From: Leucothrix mucor
GTDB lineage: Bacteria > Pseudomonadota > Gammaproteobacteria > Thiotrichales > Thiotrichaceae
Length of the DNA: 7,835 nt
Direction of reading: 5' to 3'
NCBI GenBank assembly: GCA_011322515.1
Contig: DRMS01000387.1
Span: 1 to 7,835 of the forward strand
Shown here piece after piece: positions 5,638 through 7,835 of the stretch. The position numbers and the translations under genes were made by a program. A model generated the notes under the pieces. That model made no database searches. It worked only from the letters and a program-made list of their open reading frames with translations, and was not told the DNA's origin. Position 1 is the first letter of the stretch. Each line of letters begins with the position of its first letter.

Positions 5638-6339
5638 ATGAAATCTATAAAAATACTATTAATGACTCTGCTTATCTTTGCTAGCAATCCTTTATTTGCC
5701 GAAGCAAGAAAACCCGTTGGTATTACTCCCGATATAATGAGTGTTACGATTAAAATCGATGGTAAAGATGTCGATGTTAAACGCAATCAGGATAACGACA
5801 ATACCATCAAACCTGCCTTTGCTAAAACTTCCCGCGCCTGTCCTCCTTTCTGCATACAACCCATGAGCCTTGGCAATGGAGTGGAAACTATTGGTGAAGT
5901 GGAAGTAGTTAATTATATTAAGAAAATGAGCAAGGGCGACCAATCAATCATGCTAATTGATTCACGCACACCTGAATGGTTAGTACGCGGGACAATACCT
6001 AGCGCAATCAATGTTCCATGGACAGAGTTAGTTCCCGCAAAGGGTGCTACAACAAAGGGTATTGTTAATATACTCAGCAAACATTTTGGTGTTAAGCTGG
6101 CAAAAGATAAAGATATTGATGATGCCGACGAAGCGATTGTAGAAGGAAAAGCAGCCAGTGCTTTTGATTACTCAAAGGCAAAAACATTAGTGATGTTTTG
6201 TAATGGCATGTGGTGCGGACAATCTCCTGCAAGTATTAAAATATTGGTTAAATACGGCTACCCCGTAGATAAAATAAAATACTTCCGTGGTGGTATGCAA
6301 ACATGGGAACTACTTGGATTTTCAACTATTAAAAAATAA
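5638..6339 (+). CDS. Periplasmic rhodanese-like sulfurtransferase with CPPFC motif
   Basis: A 233-residue secreted protein. The Sec signal peptide (1-21) ends PLFA-EARK. After a polar linker comes a conserved CPPFCIQPM (68-76, Cys68 and Cys72), then one rhodanese domain (about 86-229): GEVEVVNYI, LIDSRTPEWLVRGTIPSAINVPW (106-128), the active loop CNGMWCGQSP (188-197) and the C-terminal FRGGMQTWELLGF (216-228). Cys188 is the expected persulfide-carrying residue; Cys193 in the same loop could form a disulfide with it. A lysine- and aspartate-rich insertion (about 132-182) makes the domain longer than usual. The family is one I associate with sulfur-oxidising gammaproteobacteria. AGGA at 5627-5630 is a good ribosome binding site seven bases before the ATG. 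It probably handles sulfane sulfur in the periplasm with the membrane protein encoded just upstream. The true sulfur donor and acceptor are unknown. Confidence 0.85.
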   Translation: MKSIKILLMTLLIFASNPLFAEARKPVGITPDIMSVTIKIDGKDVDVKRNQDNDNTIKPAFAKTSRACPPFCIQPMSLGNGVETIGEVEVVNYIKKMSKGDQSIMLIDSRTPEWLVRGTIPSAINVPWTELVPAKGATTKGIVNILSKHFGVKLAKDKDIDDADEAIVEGKAASAFDYSKAKTLVMFCNGMWCGQSPASIKILVKYGYPVDKIKYFRGGMQTWELLGFSTIKK

Positions 6340-6418
6340 TAAATGTCTAATTTAATTCAGGTATTTTAAACTGAGGTATCGGGTTTTAGGTATTTATATC
6401 TCTTTAGCGGCTACCAAC

Positions 6419-6591
6419 TTAAGGCGGGACAAGTAAAGTCATAGCAAACAACCCGCACCCTTCGACAAGCTCAGGGAACTAGCCCTTTGGTAGACTCAGG
6501 ACACCGCCCTTCGGTAAACTCAGGACACCGCTTCCTGAGCTTGTCGAAGGATGCGGGTGAATAGGCAGAAACATTAACTGTCCCGCCTTAA
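6419..6591. mobile_element. MITE-like element with 13-bp terminal inverted repeats
   Basis: TTAAGGCGGGACA (6419-6431) is matched exactly by its complement (6579-6591), giving a 173-bp non-coding unit. The TA inside each end may be a TA target duplication of the IS630/mariner kind, but this is not certain. Inside lies a 24-bp hairpin stem (6452-6475/6534-6557, one mismatch at 6458/6551) built on CCCTTCGACAAGCTCAGG, the same motif family as the two 53-bp hairpins around the sulfatase gene. The loop contains a tandem repeat. The element fills the gap between the convergent rhodanese and murU genes, ending eight bases from the murU stop, and may act as a two-way mRNA 3' structure. No transposase is present. 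Confidence 0.75.
6482..6529 (+). repeat. Tandem 24-bp repeat inside the MITE loop
   Basis: Two adjacent 24-mers (6482-6505 and 6506-6529) match at 22 of 24 positions; both contain CTCAGGACACC. They look like decayed versions of the CCCTTCGACAAGCTCAGG motif that forms the surrounding stem, so the element appears to have grown by internal duplication. Confidence 0.7.
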
Positions 6592-6599
6592 ACAGAAGA

Positions 6600-7292
6600 T
6601 CATACTCTTAAATCACGATCAAGCTTCAATAAACGCTCAGGCGTTCCAATATCACGCCAATCCCCTGTAAAATACTCTCCAGAGACTAAACCTTTATCCA
6701 TCGTTGCACGTAGTAATTTGCCTATCGGTTGCTGCTTAGAAAGCTCCCCTTTTCTTATTTTCTCACGCATGGGTATAAATAACTCAGGTTGATAATAACC
6801 AATGCCGCTAAACGTATATTTAGGATGCTCATGCTGATTTAATTGTCCATCAATACAGGCGAAATCACCTTCAGGATGATGTGCAGGGTTTTTAACTAAA
6901 ATCAGATGTGCTAAGGACTTTTCATTGAATGACACTGGTGTCGATAAATCATAATCACACCAAATATCACCACTAATGACTAAAAAAGGTTGCTCGTCGA
7001 ATAAATCCAATGCTTTAATAATACCGCCTGCCGTTTCCAATGCTCCTTCATGTTGCTCATCAGAATATTGAATTGACACACCAAAGGTTGAGCCATCCCC
7101 TAATGCCGCAGGAATCTGCTCTCCCAACCATGCAATATTAATCACAATATCACTAAAACCAGCTTGTTTAAGTTTTTCTAAATGCCAAACAATCAGCGGC
7201 TTACCTGCTACTTCCAATAAAGGCTTAGGCGTATGGTCAGTCAATGGGCGCATACGTGTGCCATGTCCTGCTGCCAAAATCATTGCTTTCAT
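6600..7292 (-). CDS. murU: N-acetylmuramate alpha-1-phosphate uridylyltransferase MurU
   Basis: A 230-residue cytoplasmic nucleotidyltransferase, near the usual MurU length. The signature LAAGHGTRMRPLTDHTPKPL (6-25) contains the nucleotide-binding loop and Lys23; ETAGG (86-90) binds the base or sugar; SGDIWCDYDL (107-116) carries the metal-binding Asp109; DWRDIGTPERL (211-221) is the typical C-terminal motif with a second Asp. MurU joins UTP and MurNAc-1-phosphate to give UDP-MurNAc, the second step of the cell-wall recycling route that bypasses fosfomycin-sensitive MurA in pseudomonads. Its ATG overlaps the stop of the kinase gene (ATGA, 7292-7289), so the two are translationally coupled. 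The related hexose-1-phosphate nucleotidyltransferases are the alternative, but this neighbour makes MurU the clear choice. Confidence 0.92.
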   Translation of the reverse strand: MKAMILAAGHGTRMRPLTDHTPKPLLEVAGKPLIVWHLEKLKQAGFSDIVINIAWLGEQIPAALGDGSTFGVSIQYSDEQHEGALETAGGIIKALDLFDEQPFLVISGDIWCDYDLSTPVSFNEKSLAHLILVKNPAHHPEGDFACIDGQLNQHEHPKYTFSGIGYYQPELFIPMREKIRKGELSKQQPIGKLLRATMDKGLVSGEYFTGDWRDIGTPERLLKLDRDLRV

Positions 7293-7835
7293 ATTTTTTT
7301 AGCAATCCCCAGTTCTTCAAATAACTGAACTAAAGCCTGTGTTTCTGGATATTTTTTGCCTACTTGCATCACGTATTCAACTGTTTGTGGCAAATCATTA
7401 AGATAATTTTCCTTGCCATCACGATGATAAAGGCGCGCAAAAATGCCTAATACTTTAATATGACGCTGCAAACCCATCAGATCAAACCAGCGCATAAAAA
7501 TGTCATTATCAACTGAGCCAATCACTCCTGCCTCCACCGCTTGATCACGGTAAGCAAGCGCCCATTGCTCTACCTTATTCTCAGACCATGCGATATAACA
7601 ATCGCGTAGTAGTGACACTAAATCATAAGTGATCGCACCTAAGACGGCATCTTGATAATCAATAATGCCTGGGTTGTCAGTTTCCGTCAGCATCAAATTA
7701 CGCGAATGATAATCCCGATGCACAAATGCTTGCGGTTGCTCTAATACTGCGCTGGTTAAATCGGCAAAGGTATCACTTATTATTTTTTGCTGGCTTTTAT
7801 CTAACCCCAATTGTAAATGTGTCGCTAAAAACCAA
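7289..7835 (-). CDS. amgK: MurNAc/GlcNAc anomeric kinase AmgK, C-terminal part (start outside the window)
   Basis: The frame is open to the right edge of the window, so the N-terminal half is missing; about 181 residues are visible of a protein that is usually near 340. The visible part starts WFLATHLQLGLDK. A TTG at 7810 is internal and not the real start. The aminoglycoside-phosphotransferase-type catalytic core is present: FVHRDYHSRNLM with the HRD Asp and following Asn, then GIIDYQDAVLGAITYDLVSLLRDCY, with the metal-binding Asp of IDYQD. AmgK phosphorylates MurNAc and GlcNAc at the anomeric position, giving MurU its substrate. The gene overlaps murU by four bases. Its promoter lies outside the window. 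Confidence 0.92.
   Translation of the reverse strand, partial: WFLATHLQLGLDKSQQKIISDTFADLTSAVLEQPQAFVHRDYHSRNLMLTETDNPGIIDYQDAVLGAITYDLVSLLRDCYIAWSENKVEQWALAYRDQAVEAGVIGSVDNDIFMRWFDLMGLQRHIKVLGIFARLYHRDGKENYLNDLPQTVEYVMQVGKKYPETQALVQLFEELGIAKKI

Noticed and set aside
5369..5943. Minus-strand frames across the TauE-like and rhodanese genes
   Set aside because: Both (5369-5563 and 5692-5943) are antisense to strongly conserved coding sequence.
6359..6393. Three AGGTAT hexamers spaced 14-15 bp after the rhodanese stop
   Set aside because: Short, AT-rich and in a convergent 3' gap; no promoter to control, so probably chance.

Overview
The window looks like chromosomal DNA of an AT-rich gammaproteobacterium. 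The evidence is an hspQ gene behind a clear RpoH-type heat-shock promoter, an amgK-murU peptidoglycan-recycling pair, an EamA-type exporter close in sequence to the E. coli protein, and Sec signal peptides followed by periplasmic proteins. The TauE/SafE-like plus rhodanese pair and the many small palindromic repeats would fit a sulfur-metabolising lineage such as Thiotrichales/Beggiatoaceae, but that placement is only a guess from gene content.

Layout: (1) bases 1-296, minus strand: N-terminal part of an unrecognised secreted protein, cut by the window edge. (2) 297-1134: a gene-free AT-rich stretch holding a perfect 22-bp CRP/FNR-type palindrome (485-506), an 11-bp inverted repeat (594-604/677-687), and two diverged REP-like hairpins in opposite orientation (916-1101). 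(3) 1135-1998, minus: eamA-like exporter. (4) 2172-4431: an LTA-synthase/phosphoglycerol-transferase-like sulfatase gene framed by two 105-bp inverted copies of one palindromic element, identical at 104 of 105 positions; the only difference falls on the first base of a possible start codon. Between the sulfatase stop and the second copy lies an extended -10 promoter followed by a foldable, riboswitch-like RNA segment. (5) 4446-6339, plus: sigma-32 promoter, hspQ, a TauE/SafE (DsbD_2-like) membrane protein and a periplasmic rhodanese, close enough to form one operon. (6) 6419-6591: a 173-bp MITE-like element with 13-bp perfect terminal inverted repeats between convergent genes. (7) 6600-7835, minus: murU and the C-terminal half of amgK, overlapping by ATGA.

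Functionally, amgK-murU turn recycled MurNAc into UDP-MurNAc; hspQ belongs to the heat-shock/Lon network; the membrane protein and rhodanese probably work together on periplasmic sulfur or thiol chemistry. The strongest unusual signals are the inverted-repeat-framed sulfatase gene, the unassigned structured RNA candidate at 4229-4313, and the possible heat-shock control of the sulfur pair. No transposase, tRNA, rRNA or CRISPR array is present.
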